From Chitinophagales bacterium (GTDB lineage Bacteria > Bacteroidota > Bacteroidia > Chitinophagales > CAIODY01): DNA of 64,000 bases. The stretch covers positions 124,001-188,000 of the forward strand of contig CANGEV010000001.1 in assembly GCA_947452995.1 (NCBI GenBank), given 5' to 3'. Below are positions 25,279 to 35,229 of the stretch, piece by piece. Both the position numbers and the translations under genes were made by a program. Position 1 is the first letter of the stretch. Each line of letters starts with the position of its first letter. Under the pieces are notes generated by a model that made no database searches, was not told the origin of the DNA, and saw nothing but the letters and a program-made list of their open reading frames with translations.

Positions 25279-27438
25279 TTATTCTTTAACGAAACGCTTA
25301 GTAGCAACACCGTTAGAAGATTTTACTTTAACGAAGTAGATACCATTTTCCAAAGAAGAAACATTAACGTTCAACTTAGAGAAAGCATTCTTATTTTCTT
25401 CAACCATTACAGTTTGACCAATTGCATTTTCAATTGTAACAACTGATTGAGCTGCATTGATTCCTTCCATATTAACAGTGATTTCTGCAGTTGCAGGGTT
25501 AGGATAAACTGAAACCGCATTTGCAGCATCAATTGTAGAAACACCAGCAGCGAAACAAACACCAATTTTCTTAATTGGAGAAGAGTTGTTACCATAAACG
25601 TTACCAACTACCAATTGTACGTTACGTGTAGCTGGAGTTGTGTAAGTGTGAGAAGGATTTTGTGCAGTAGATGTATTACCATCACCGAATACCCAAGTCC
25701 AATTTGCTGGATTTCCTAAAGAAGCATCAAGAAAATTAACTTTACACTGATCATTCGCATCAATAGCCCATGTGAAATTAGCAACAGGCGGTTGAGGAAC
25801 TGCAGTTGGGTTACAAGCATCAGCCAATGTTGTACCTTTTGTCATGAAGTTAGCCTTATCTAAAGCCAAATACATAATTTGGTTTACAGCGATTGGGTCA
25901 GCATTTTGCAAAGCTGTTCCAGGCTCAGCATCAGCTTGCCATGATAAGTAGATGTTATTATCTACATCACGAGCAACTGTAGGGAATGCATCTTCAACAC
26001 CCCATGATTGAGATACGTTGATTGGAGCAGACCAAGTAGCACCGCCATCTGTAGAATAAGCACCTAAGATATCGCGGAAATTTTGCGAAGCAACTGAAGC
26101 TACACCAGCAACAGTAGTATCATTCTCCATTACAGAAGAATAGAATACAAACAAATTACCAGCAGCATCAATTGCAGCTTGAGGTTGAGTTAACATACCT
26201 TCACCAGGATAATAAGCATCACCATCATCTGTTGCAGATGTGAAGTAGTTAGCACCAATGTTAATTGTTCCATCTCCATCACAATCATGAATTGAAGTGT
26301 AGAAATCATCAATAGTTGTTTTTACACCAGTCGCTTCATTCCAATATTCAACTGTAGAAAGACTAGCTGGGTAGTAAGATAATCCACCACCATCATTCAA
26401 ACCATTAATAGTTGACCACCAAACATGAACATTACCACTGTTATCAATCAAAGTAGAAATCGAACCTGTATTAAACAAGAAAGTGTCAGCAATAAGGTCA
26501 TTGTTTTGATCGATAATTGTTGTGGATGATGTATTATAGCCTAATACTGGGAATGAATCTACGATTGTACGTGTAAAATTTACACCATAGTCAGTAGACT
26601 TCCACAATACAACTGAATTACCATAACCACCAATTACGATAGCTACGATAGAATCTTTTGCATCTACGAAATAGTTATCACCACCATTACGGTAGAAAAT
26701 TGTTGAATCATAGCCAGGTAATGTGATGTGATCATCTACCCAAGAAGTACCGCCGTTGATAGAACGAGAGTACAATACTGGTTGACGCACACCTGCTTTA
26801 CGAGCGTTTGTATCTTGTGAGCAATCAACGAAGTAAATATTACTTCCAGCTGCAGCTGCACGAGGCCAGATATTACCTGTCAAGTTTAATGGAGTTGTTG
26901 CAGCCCCAGTAAAGCTTGAAGAACCAATTGCAGTGTTCTTAGTTAAATAATCATTGTAACCAGGGGTTGCTGTATGACACAAAACACCTTCGTTATTTGC
27001 GAACGGCAAAATGTTAGGAAAACCTGTACGTTGTTGCTCAATACGTGTAGTTGGAATAGCTCCCCAAGTACCAGCAGCATTTGAATTATAACCTGTACCA
27101 CGTTGTGCATAGGTATTATCAGAGGATGAAGGTGCGAATGTCCAAATTACCGATTGAGATGTACCATAATTAGCAACACGACGATAAGTAGAACTATTAG
27201 TTTGCAAATCGTAGTAAGTTTCACCTACTACTGTACCAGGGTTTGTTGACTTAGTTTGAGCATGGCTAGCTGAAGGCTTTACAGCAGCAACAGGAGCAGC
27301 ATGATCAGTAACTATTTCTTTCTTTGTTTTTTGAGTCATCAATGCCGCATTCTTTGCACGCACTGGAGTACCCAAATGAGCTTGTTGTGCGAAGCCAATC
27401 ATTGGCAATAACACAAAACTGAGTAACAGTTTTTTCAT
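25279..27438 (-). CDS. T9SS-secreted protein with sialidase-like region and PKD domain
   Basis: 719 residues with a signal peptide (MKKLLLSFVLLPMIGFAQ). The central part (about 150-520) has repeated phrases like INGGTSWVDD, SVVLWKSTDYGVNF and YSTDGGATWSAP, the Asp-box/BNR pattern of six-bladed sialidase-like propellers, without evident catalytic assignment. A PKD domain follows (about 550-625: NFTWAID..., WVFGDGNTSTAQNPSHTY). The end is a type A T9SS sorting domain (VSVYPNPATAEITVNM ... YFVKVKSSNGVATKRFVKE). It is a likely extracellular protein of unknown target. A strong promoter and a terminator bracket it, so it is monocistronic. Confidence 0.88.
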   Translation of the reverse strand: MKKLLLSFVLLPMIGFAQQAHLGTPVRAKNAALMTQKTKKEIVTDHAAPVAAVKPSASHAQTKSTNPGTVVGETYYDLQTNSSTYRRVANYGTSQSVIWTFAPSSSDNTYAQRGTGYNSNAAGTWGAIPTTRIEQQRTGFPNILPFANNEGVLCHTATPGYNDYLTKNTAIGSSSFTGAATTPLNLTGNIWPRAAAAGSNIYFVDCSQDTNARKAGVRQPVLYSRSINGGTSWVDDHITLPGYDSTIFYRNGGDNYFVDAKDSIVAIVIGGYGNSVVLWKSTDYGVNFTRTIVDSFPVLGYNTSSTTIIDQNNDLIADTFLFNTGSISTLIDNSGNVHVWWSTINGLNDGGGLSYYPASLSTVEYWNEATGVKTTIDDFYTSIHDCDGDGTINIGANYFTSATDDGDAYYPGEGMLTQPQAAIDAAGNLFVFYSSVMENDTTVAGVASVASQNFRDILGAYSTDGGATWSAPINVSQSWGVEDAFPTVARDVDNNIYLSWQADAEPGTALQNADPIAVNQIMYLALDKANFMTKGTTLADACNPTAVPQPPVANFTWAIDANDQCKVNFLDASLGNPANWTWVFGDGNTSTAQNPSHTYTTPATRNVQLVVGNVYGNNSSPIKKIGVCFAAGVSTIDAANAVSVYPNPATAEITVNMEGINAAQSVVTIENAIGQTVMVEENKNAFSKLNVNVSSLENGIYFVKVKSSNGVATKRFVKE

Positions 27439-27478
27439 TTTAGCGTATTGTTTTAGGTTGTTTTTAAATAAGGAATTT

Positions 27479-27509
27479 CAAATTTAATAAGAATCAGGTC
27501 AAATTCAAA
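27479..27509 (-). promoter_or_regulatory. Promoter of the PKD T9SS gene
   Basis: On the minus strand TTTG (27506-27509), 19 bp, TAAATTTG (27479-27486), a full consensus. The leader before ATG 27438 is about 35 bp. Confidence 0.7.
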
Positions 27510-27530
27510 TAATCTTGACAAAAATCAAAA

Positions 27531-29369
27531 TTATTTTTTCTTGTTTTTAGCCTGTTGCTGTTGAATGCGCTGAGCTTCTTCTAAACGAGCCATAAAGCCT
27601 GTTTTCTTAGCCTCAGGACGTTTCATGTTTTCTTGCATTTCAACACGTAATTTATCTTCATTAATAAAAAACTTTTGTATCACCCACTGTTGAATGATAG
27701 ATGTTAAGTTTTGCAACAAATAATAATACGCTAGAGCCGCTGGCGAATTATTAAAGATCCCTAAGAACATAATCGGGAAGATGTACTGCATGTATTTCAT
27801 CATCGCCATATTAGGGTCATCGCTCATTGGATTTTGATTACGATTTAAATAAATCGAAGCATAAGTAGTAATGGTCATCAACAAGGTGAATAAACTTAAG
27901 TGATCCCCAAGTAACCAAACTTTGAACCCGAAATTAATGATCGAATCATAACTTGACAAATCATCTGCCCAAAGGAAACTTTGCTGACGTAGTTCGATAG
28001 AAGAAGGGAAGAAATAATACATCGCCACCAAAACTGGCAATTGTAATAATTGCGGTAAACAACCTGCAAGAGGGTTTACACCGGCCTTTCTATTCAACTT
28101 CATTTGCTCCATCCCTAATTTCGCCTGATCGTCCTTATATTTTGCACGTAATGCATCTACTTCTGGCTTTAATAACCTTGTCTTAGCTGCCGAAACAAAT
28201 GTGCGATAGTTTAAAGGCCATAGAAGCAATTTAATGATAATAACAATAATCAAAATAATTAGGCCAAAATTCAAATTAAACTCATTCAAGAAATTGAACA
28301 CCGGAATAATCAAGAAGCGATTAATTGCCTTTACACCAAACCACTTAAATAATCCTCCAGAAAGAGTTACTAATTTCTCCATGCCATTGTCATAAGACTT
28401 TAACATATTGTAATTATTCGGACCAAAGAACAACTTCATGTTGTAGGCCGAGTTATTCAAATCCTTCACCGGCAACATGAATTCAATTTTAAAATCCTTC
28501 AAACCATCTTTTTCTTTAGATAATTCCTGGTTAATCTTAGCATCCGTAAATTCATTGCTGGTTAAAAGCGCTGTACTAAAGAATTTTTGCTTCAAGGCTA
28601 CCCACCGTAAAGGCGTTGCAGGCTTTTCTTCTTCTGCGTCTTTGGAACTTTCATTCAGTTTATCAAAATCATCATTTGTATAATGGAAATAAGCTGTTGT
28701 TAAAGGCTGTTCAATTTCAACAGATTTCTCTTGTAAATGGGTTGATTGTTTCCAATTGACAGCAAGTGCTGTCATGTTGTGACCCAAGTCTGAAGCCATG
28801 CCTTTTAATTCTACATGATAATCGACACGATACTCCCCATCTTTCAAAGTGTAAATTTGACGAAACTCACCTCCGCTAGCCGTTTTTAATGCAAAGACAA
28901 CTTGATGAGCATTAGCTGAAATTAATTCAAATTTCAAGTCGCCCGTCTTTACCAGTTCGTTTTTAGAGCTGTAAAAGGCATATTGCATTTTCATTTCATC
29001 ATCCCCTACTAATTGCAATGCTTGCTTCTCGTATGTTTTAAATTTCTTTAAAACAACAGACTTCACAGAACCCCCTACATTACTCAATTTGATGGACATC
29101 AAATCGTTTTCAAGAGTGACTATTTTCTCGTCTTGTACTAAATTTATAAATGGTGAGTTATTAAGAATTGCTTTTGCAGTATCCTTGTCAATAGAATCTG
29201 CAACTGTTAAAGCCTGCTTAGGTTCAACTATAGGCTTATTTAAGTTTGCGATACTATCTTGTTTTCTCTTCTCTAATGCAATTTCGGCATCATTTTTACT
29301 AGTCCATTGCAAGTATCCAAAAATCATCAAAAACATTAGCAAAAAGCCAATGAGCGTCTTTCTATCCAT
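27531..29369 (-). CDS. yidC: Membrane protein insertase YidC
   Basis: 612 residues, the Bacteroidota form. An N-terminal helix (about 5-20) is followed by a large periplasmic beta domain (about 70-340) and the five-helix insertase core (about 350-580), including FLNEFNLNFGLIILIIVIII, PLNYRTFVSAAKTRLLKPE with the cytoplasmic hairpin, and AGCLPQLLQLPVLVAMYYF. The tail is Lys/Gln-rich, as in ribosome-binding tails. It inserts proteins with or without SecYEG; secE is also in the window. It lies 58 bp downstream of pyrG in the same direction. Confidence 0.96.
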   Translation of the reverse strand: MDRKTLIGFLLMFLMIFGYLQWTSKNDAEIALEKRKQDSIANLNKPIVEPKQALTVADSIDKDTAKAILNNSPFINLVQDEKIVTLENDLMSIKLSNVGGSVKSVVLKKFKTYEKQALQLVGDDEMKMQYAFYSSKNELVKTGDLKFELISANAHQVVFALKTASGGEFRQIYTLKDGEYRVDYHVELKGMASDLGHNMTALAVNWKQSTHLQEKSVEIEQPLTTAYFHYTNDDFDKLNESSKDAEEEKPATPLRWVALKQKFFSTALLTSNEFTDAKINQELSKEKDGLKDFKIEFMLPVKDLNNSAYNMKLFFGPNNYNMLKSYDNGMEKLVTLSGGLFKWFGVKAINRFLIIPVFNFLNEFNLNFGLIILIIVIIIKLLLWPLNYRTFVSAAKTRLLKPEVDALRAKYKDDQAKLGMEQMKLNRKAGVNPLAGCLPQLLQLPVLVAMYYFFPSSIELRQQSFLWADDLSSYDSIINFGFKVWLLGDHLSLFTLLMTITTYASIYLNRNQNPMSDDPNMAMMKYMQYIFPIMFLGIFNNSPAALAYYYLLQNLTSIIQQWVIQKFFINEDKLRVEMQENMKRPEAKKTGFMARLEEAQRIQQQQAKNKKK

Positions 29370-29427
29370 TTTCTATTTTTTTACGGTTGACAAAGGAACG
29401 TAAAATCCCTTAATTATCAATAAAGAA

Positions 29428-31041
29428 TTAATTTTTAGCGTCTCTAAACTTACAAGCCGCAGCTACAAAACTTACGAATAATGGATGCGGTCTTTCAACC
29501 GTGCTTTTCAATTCGGGGTGGAATTGTACTCCGATATAATATGGATGATTCGCCAGTTCAATGATCTCGACCAATTTTCTATGAGGATTAATACCACTAA
29601 TATTCATCCCTGCTTTTCTAAATTGCTCGATATATAAATTGTTAAACTCATAACGATGGCGATGACGCTCTTGTATTAACCCTTTTCCATAAGCCTCACG
29701 TGCTATGGAGTCAGGCTCAAGTTGACAATCATAGGCCCCAAGTCGCATCGTTCCACCTTTTTGCGTCAACCCCTTCTGATCTTCCATAATATCAATTACA
29801 GGATGAGAGGTCTCTGGCGCCACTTCAACAGTATGCGCACCTTCTAATTTTAACACATTGCGCGCAAACTCAATTGCTGCACATTGCATACCAAAACAAA
29901 TTCCAAAGAATGGGATCTTGTGCTCACGAATATATTTAATGGCATCAATTTTACCTTCAATTCCTCGCCCTCCAAATCCTGGGGCTACCAATACGCCGTC
30001 CAAATGACTTAATAATTCTGCAGCGTTATCACCATTCAAATGCTCTGAATGAATCGATTCTACGATTACTTTGCATTCATTGCTAGCGCCTGCGTGAATA
30101 AAGGCCTCATGAATGGATTTGTAAGCATCTTGCAACTCAACGTACTTTCCAACTAACCCAATTCTAACTTCGCCTTTCGGATTTTTTAAAGTATCCAAGA
30201 ATTTGCGCCACAAGCCTAAATCTGGTTCTTGTGTTGTATTTAAATTCAACTTATCCAAAACCGTCAAATCCAATTTTTCACGAAGCATTTCAATCGGAAC
30301 TTCATAAATAGTGCTTACATCCTTGGCTTCAATTACGCTATTAACAGTAACATTGCAGAACAAAGCTAGTTTACGACGTAATTCCGTATTTAATTCCATT
30401 TCTGTACGACAAACCAAAATATCTGGCTGGATGCCTATTTCCAAGAGATCTTTAACAGAGTGCTGAGTAGGTTTAGTCTTCAATTCCTTTGCTGAACGTA
30501 AATAAGGTATTAATGTTAGGTGAATTACTATTGCGTTTTGATTACCCAACTCCCATTTCATCTGACGAATACTTTCCATAAAAGGTAAAGATTCGATGTC
30601 TCCCACAGTTCCTCCAATTTCTGTAATAATAATATCGTATTCGCCAGTAACAGCCAAAGCCTGCATACGGCGCTTAATTTCATTGGTGATATGCGGAATA
30701 ACTTGAACAGTCTTACCTAAATAAACCCCCTCCCGCTCGTGATTAATTACAGTTTGATAAATTCTACCAGTAGTAACGTTATTCGCTTGCGAAGTAGGAA
30801 TATTTAAAAATCGTTCATAGTGCCCTAAGTCCAAATCCGTCTCCGCACCGTCATCCGTTACATAACATTCGCCATGCTCATACGGATTTAAAGTTCCCGG
30901 ATCAACGTTAATATAAGGGTCGAATTTCTGGATTGCCACGCGTAATCCACGTGCTTGCAACAACTTAGCTAATGATGCGGCTATAATGCCTTTTCCCAAT
31001 GAAGAGGAAACACCTCCCGTCACAAAGATATATTTTGTCAT
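29428..31041 (-). CDS. pyrG: CTP synthase PyrG
   Basis: 537 residues from ATG 31041 (an in-frame TTG at 31053 is less likely). It forms CTP from UTP, ATP and glutamine. The synthetase half begins [17 protein letters not shown] and contains [18 protein letters not shown] and [11 protein letters not shown]. The C-terminal class I glutamine amidotransferase half has VAPGFGGRG, the nucleophile loop [11 protein letters not shown], and the His-Glu pair in GVQFHPE. A TATCTTTG -7-like element lies just upstream (31051-31058). Confidence 0.97.
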   Translation of the reverse strand: MTKYIFVTGGVSSSLGKGIIAASLAKLLQARGLRVAIQKFDPYINVDPGTLNPYEHGECYVTDDGAETDLDLGHYERFLNIPTSQANNVTTGRIYQTVINHEREGVYLGKTVQVIPHITNEIKRRMQALAVTGEYDIIITEIGGTVGDIESLPFMESIRQMKWELGNQNAIVIHLTLIPYLRSAKELKTKPTQHSVKDLLEIGIQPDILVCRTEMELNTELRRKLALFCNVTVNSVIEAKDVSTIYEVPIEMLREKLDLTVLDKLNLNTTQEPDLGLWRKFLDTLKNPKGEVRIGLVGKYVELQDAYKSIHEAFIHAGASNECKVIVESIHSEHLNGDNAAELLSHLDGVLVAPGFGGRGIEGKIDAIKYIREHKIPFFGICFGMQCAAIEFARNVLKLEGAHTVEVAPETSHPVIDIMEDQKGLTQKGGTMRLGAYDCQLEPDSIAREAYGKGLIQERHRHRYEFNNLYIEQFRKAGMNISGINPHRKLVEIIELANHPYYIGVQFHPELKSTVERPHPLFVSFVAAACKFRDAKN

Positions 31042-31187
31042 AACGGGAAACAAAGATAGACTATAAGTTCGTCATTCATAACACATTTTGTGGAATGTTT
31101 ATAAGTTGATAAAGCTCCAGCACTTTTTCAATAAATCGCACGATATTTAAGTCCCAAAATTTGTTGAAACAACCTTTTAGACGTATT

Positions 31188-32360
31188 ATGAGTCAGAATC
31201 ATATTTCCTTCGACAATACAGCGATTGCATTCCAAAGTAAAAATAATGGCGAGCTTAAACAAGCCTATTTTTTATTTAAGATGATGAATAATCCTACTCT
31301 AGTTAAGTTCGGCACACATGCTGCTTCTATAGCGTTGAACTTGCGCTTACCAATCAAAGGATTGATACGTAAAACTATTTTCAAACAATTTTGTGGCGGA
31401 GAGTCTGTTGAATTAGCTATGCCAACCGTAAATCATCTATTGCAATATAAAGTAGAATCAATTTTGGATTATGCGGTAGAAGCAAAATCATCTGAAAAGG
31501 AATTTGACCATACAAGAGATGAATTAATCCGAATTATTCACTTGGCATCAGACAGAAAAATTGGTTTTATAAGCGTCAAAGTAACTGGCCTTGCGCGTTT
31601 TGAGCTTTTGGAAAAACTGCAAGCGAAACAATCCCTTAACACTACAGAACAAGAAGAATTCAGAAGAGTAAGCGATCGTCTCCGTGAAGTATGCCAGGCA
31701 GGTGCCACTAAAAATGTGGCCATCCTTATTGATGCAGAAGAAACTTGGATTCAAGATCCTGTAGATGCCCTTGTGAACAAAATGATCATGGTGTTCAACA
31801 AAGAAAAGCCTGTCGTATATAATACACTTCAAATGTATCGTCATGACAGATTTCAATACTTACTTCAAACCATGCCTATAATGAAAGAGGCTGGCGTTAT
31901 TTATGCTTTGAAATTAGTTCGCGGCGCATATATGGAAAAAGAAAGAGCAAGAGCTACGCAAATGGGCTATCCATCACCTATACAACCGGATAAAGCCACT
32001 TGTGATAAAGACTTTGATGCTGCTGTAACCGTTTGCATCGAAAACCATAAACATATGGCAATTTTCTGTGCTTCACATAACGAAATTAGTGCGAAAAATG
32101 CCACTAACTTAATGCGATTGTTAAGTATCGAAGCGAATCATCCGCACATTTATTTTTCACAGTTATATGGTATGAGCGATCATATAACTTTTAATGTTGC
32201 AAATGCTGGCTATAATACAGCTAAATACCTTCCATTCGGACCTGTGAAAGACGTTATGCCTTATCTAATTCGTCGTGCACAAGAAAACACGTCTATAAGC
32301 GGACAAATGAGCAGAGAATTAAAATTGATCTCAGAAGAAAAAAAGAGAAGAGGTATGTAA
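31188..32360 (+). CDS. Proline dehydrogenase
   Basis: 390 residues from ATG 31188 (an earlier in-frame TTG at 31161 is weak). This FAD-dependent beta/alpha barrel oxidises proline to pyrroline-5-carboxylate. C-terminal hallmarks are LKLVRGAYMEKERA (substrate/FAD), FCASHNE, YFSQLYGMSDHITF, and the YLPFGPVKDVMPYLIRRAQEN block with the paired arginines that hold the proline carboxylate. It is a stand-alone monofunctional form, not fused to PruA; PruA is encoded at 46930. Its stop abuts the convergent maf stop (TAATTA). Confidence 0.93.
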   Translation: MSQNHISFDNTAIAFQSKNNGELKQAYFLFKMMNNPTLVKFGTHAASIALNLRLPIKGLIRKTIFKQFCGGESVELAMPTVNHLLQYKVESILDYAVEAKSSEKEFDHTRDELIRIIHLASDRKIGFISVKVTGLARFELLEKLQAKQSLNTTEQEEFRRVSDRLREVCQAGATKNVAILIDAEETWIQDPVDALVNKMIMVFNKEKPVVYNTLQMYRHDRFQYLLQTMPIMKEAGVIYALKLVRGAYMEKERARATQMGYPSPIQPDKATCDKDFDAAVTVCIENHKHMAIFCASHNEISAKNATNLMRLLSIEANHPHIYFSQLYGMSDHITFNVANAGYNTAKYLPFGPVKDVMPYLIRRAQENTSISGQMSRELKLISEEKKRRGM

Positions 32361-32963
32361 TTATACTCCTTCAAAACGTTCCAGTTCTTCCATTAATGCA
32401 CTTAGTGGAAGTCCCATAACATTGTAAAAGCAGCCATTTATTCCACTAACACCATAATACCCTATCCATTCTTGTATCCCATAAGCTCCAGCCTTATCAA
32501 GTGGCTGATAGGTTTGTACATAGTGCTGAATCTGCTCTTCGCGTAATCGCTTAAAGTTGACTTCCGTTTTAACATTAAACATAGAAATAGCACCAGGAAC
32601 GCCAGCTTTCAACAAACATACACCTGTAATTACGGTGTGTTTATGAGCAGATAGTTTTCGAAGCATTTCTACTGCTTCTTGCTCAGATTTAGGCTTGCCT
32701 AAAATCTTTCCATCCAATACAACAATTGTGTCGGCAGAAATAATAATACTACCTTTTTCAACACGTGATTCAACCTCACGCGCTTTTTCTTTTGCTAATG
32801 TTTCTGGAATCCAATACAATTCAACATTGTTCCTCTCTAAAATCTGAGTTGCTATATATTCTTCATCAACCCCAATACTTGGGACACACTCAAAATCAAT
32901 ACCCGCCTCCTTTAATAAAAACTGTCTACGTGGTGATGCCGAAGCAAGAATATATCTACTCAT
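32361..32963 (-). CDS. Maf-family nucleoside triphosphate pyrophosphatase
   Basis: 200 residues. Maf proteins hydrolyse dTTP/UTP or modified nucleotides to limit misincorporation. N-terminal ILASASPRRQFLL (the SxSPRR motif), the catalytic ISADTIVVLDGKILGKP region with its conserved Asp, and QEWIGYYGVSGINGCFYNVMGLPL near the C-terminus are typical. The ATG overlaps the stop of the upstream UbiA-like gene by one base, indicating coupled translation. Confidence 0.92.
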   Translation of the reverse strand: MSRYILASASPRRQFLLKEAGIDFECVPSIGVDEEYIATQILERNNVELYWIPETLAKEKAREVESRVEKGSIIISADTIVVLDGKILGKPKSEQEAVEMLRKLSAHKHTVITGVCLLKAGVPGAISMFNVKTEVNFKRLREEQIQHYVQTYQPLDKAGAYGIQEWIGYYGVSGINGCFYNVMGLPLSALMEELERFEGV

Positions 32964-33934
32964 TAGGATTCTAAATAATGTTTGAAAAACAACAAGGCAA
33001 ATAAGCCTAGTAACATAATAAGTTTTAGGCTATGGCTTATCCAAGCCCAATGTTTTACTTTCAAATTTCGTTGCCAAAAAAGAATTACAAATAGTGCTAT
33101 ACCAGGCAATAAGATTGTAACACCTATATAAACATTCATTTGCTGTAACCAATATAATTGATTCACTCCTATAAGGTAGAAACGATACATTAAATAACTA
33201 AAGCCACCTATTGCAATAAAAGTCAAGAACTGTATAATTAGACTTGTTTTAGCTTGACCTAATATTATAGGGAGTGTCTTGCAGTTCATCTGTAAATCCC
33301 CTTCCACGTCTTGCAAGTCCTTAACAATTTCTCGAATTAGATTTAACAATAATGCAGCAACAGAGGTCCATAAAATAACCTGCTTAACAAAATTCACCAT
33401 GCCCTCAATCCCTTCCAAATCTGTGGCGAAATAAACAGGCTCAAATAAAAAAGGCATCCATATTACCATTGCCAATGAAAGAGAAACAGCCAAATTACCT
33501 ATAAAAGCGATTTTCTTTAAATACTTTGCGTAGAACCAATTCACCAAAATAGAAACAACAAATAAATAAAACAAACGAAGATTATCGACACGCAATGCAA
33601 GAAACAAACCTAAGCCCAAAGACATTGCGTTCAATCCATAATACCAAATCAACGCATCCTTTTCGTGAATTTTAACCCCAATAATCACCCTGTTAGGCTT
33701 ATTAATTTTATCCGCTTCACGATCGTAGTAATCATTAATGACATACGCTGCCGCAGCCAAACCAATAATACTTAGAATCAACATCGCATATTGAAAATCG
33801 GATAGCTCTGGTGATAAAAAATCGGTTTCATTGACTACAATAGTAGCTAATGAAGGAACAATTAATGCAAGCCGAATCACTATCATAACAATGACAATGA
33901 AAAGCAAATTGAGCGGACGTAAAACTTTAATCAT
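32963..33934 (-). CDS. UbiA-family prenyltransferase
   Basis: 323 residues with about eight to nine membrane helices. The first Asp-rich motif NDYYDREADKINKPNR (about 66-81) and the second (EIVKDLQDVEGD, about 206-217) bind the prenyl diphosphate through magnesium. Bacteroidota members are often annotated as geranylgeranylglycerol-phosphate geranylgeranyltransferase, but the acceptor cannot be deduced here; a heme, quinone or chlorophyll-like role is not excluded. It sits between maf and an aminotransferase in one minus-strand operon. Confidence 0.85.
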   Translation of the reverse strand: MIKVLRPLNLLFIVIVMIVIRLALIVPSLATIVVNETDFLSPELSDFQYAMLILSIIGLAAAAYVINDYYDREADKINKPNRVIIGVKIHEKDALIWYYGLNAMSLGLGLFLALRVDNLRLFYLFVVSILVNWFYAKYLKKIAFIGNLAVSLSLAMVIWMPFLFEPVYFATDLEGIEGMVNFVKQVILWTSVAALLLNLIREIVKDLQDVEGDLQMNCKTLPIILGQAKTSLIIQFLTFIAIGGFSYLMYRFYLIGVNQLYWLQQMNVYIGVTILLPGIALFVILFWQRNLKVKHWAWISHSLKLIMLLGLFALLFFKHYLES

Positions 33935-33938
33935 ACCT

Positions 33939-35135
33939 TTAAACTAATTGCGCAAAGCCTTTTTGCAAACGACGCATTGCTTCTTGCAATTTTTCAGTAC
34001 TAGTAGCATAAGAAATACGAACGCAGTGATCATCCCCAAATGCACGTCCTGTAACTATTCCTACATGTACTTCCTGAATCAAATAAGTACATAAATCATC
34101 CGCATTTTGTACCGTAAACCCATTATAAGATTTACCGAAATATGCGCTAACATCTGGAAATACGTAAAACGCTCCTGGAGGAGTATTAACACGTAGATTA
34201 GGGATTTTACGTAGCTCTTCCAATACTAAATCCCTACGACGTTTGAACACACTCACCATTTCCTTTGTAGTTTCAAGTCCACCTTCCAAGGCCGCCAATG
34301 CAGCACGTTGAGAAATGGACGATGTTCCACTAGTAAATTGTCCTTGAATTTTATCGCATGCCTTCGCAATCGCCAAAGGAGCTCCAATATATCCAATTCT
34401 CCAACCTGTCATTGCAAAGCCTTTTGAAACACCATTAACAGTTATAACACGATCACGTATAACTTCAAACTGTGCAATACTTTCATGCTTTCCGTCAAAA
34501 TTAATATGTTCATAAATCTCATCAGAAATTACATGTAAACTAGGATGGTTTGCTATCACTTCAACAAGTGCAGCTAATTCATCTTTCGAATAGAACGAGC
34601 CAGTCGGATTACAAGGTGACGAAAAAATCAACAATTTACTTTTAGGCGTAAGAGCATCTTGTAATTGCGCAGGCGTGATTTTAAAATCTTGATCAATCGA
34701 GGTTTTAATAAACTTGATATCCCCTTCTGCCATTTTAATCATTTCCGAATAAGACACCCAATATGGCGTTGGAATAATCGCTTCCTCACCTGGATTCAAT
34801 AAACTTAAAACAACGTTAATAATTGAATGCTTCGCTCCGGTAGAAACAACGATTTGTTCAGGATTATAATCCAAATTATTTTCACGTTTAAACTTACGCG
34901 AAATGGCTTCTCTAAGGTCAGCATAACCTGCCACTGGAGTATAATATGTGTAGCCATCATCAATTGCCTTTTTCGCGGCTTCCTTAACAGCTAATGGCGT
35001 AGGAAAGTCAGGTTCACCTAAACTTAAATCAATTATATCTAAACCTTTTGCCTTTAGCTCGCGGCTTAACTTTGCCATTTGAATGGTTTGTGATTCACTC
35101 AAACGATTTACTCTATCTGCAATTGGACTATTCAT
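33939..35135 (-). CDS. Class I/II pyridoxal-phosphate aminotransferase, aspartate aminotransferase type
   Basis: 398 residues, fold type I. Visible are LSLGEPDFPTP, the cofactor lysine motif VNGVSKGFAMTGWRIGYIG (Lys within SKGF), the SPCNPTG loop and the C-terminal RISYATS arginine that binds the alpha-carboxylate. This is the AspB/AAT-Ibeta subgroup that transfers amino groups between aspartate and 2-oxoglutarate, although some members prefer other substrates. The next gene starts 4 bp after its stop, so it probably heads the aminotransferase-ubiA-maf operon. Confidence 0.92.
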   Translation of the reverse strand: MNSPIADRVNRLSESQTIQMAKLSRELKAKGLDIIDLSLGEPDFPTPLAVKEAAKKAIDDGYTYYTPVAGYADLREAISRKFKRENNLDYNPEQIVVSTGAKHSIINVVLSLLNPGEEAIIPTPYWVSYSEMIKMAEGDIKFIKTSIDQDFKITPAQLQDALTPKSKLLIFSSPCNPTGSFYSKDELAALVEVIANHPSLHVISDEIYEHINFDGKHESIAQFEVIRDRVITVNGVSKGFAMTGWRIGYIGAPLAIAKACDKIQGQFTSGTSSISQRAALAALEGGLETTKEMVSVFKRRRDLVLEELRKIPNLRVNTPPGAFYVFPDVSAYFGKSYNGFTVQNADDLCTYLIQEVHVGIVTGRAFGDDHCVRISYATSTEKLQEAMRRLQKGFAQLV

Positions 35136-35229
35136 ATCAGGTTATTAAAAGTTGAAAATAACAAATAATCGCCGAAGAACTAAAACGGCTATTCACAAGC
35201 AACAAAAAAAATCCATTAAAAGATACGCT

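Noticed and set aside
35136-35229. Possible small RNA in the gap between the aminotransferase and tsaD
   Set aside because: AT-rich with no clear hairpin, promoter or terminator; nothing to support it.
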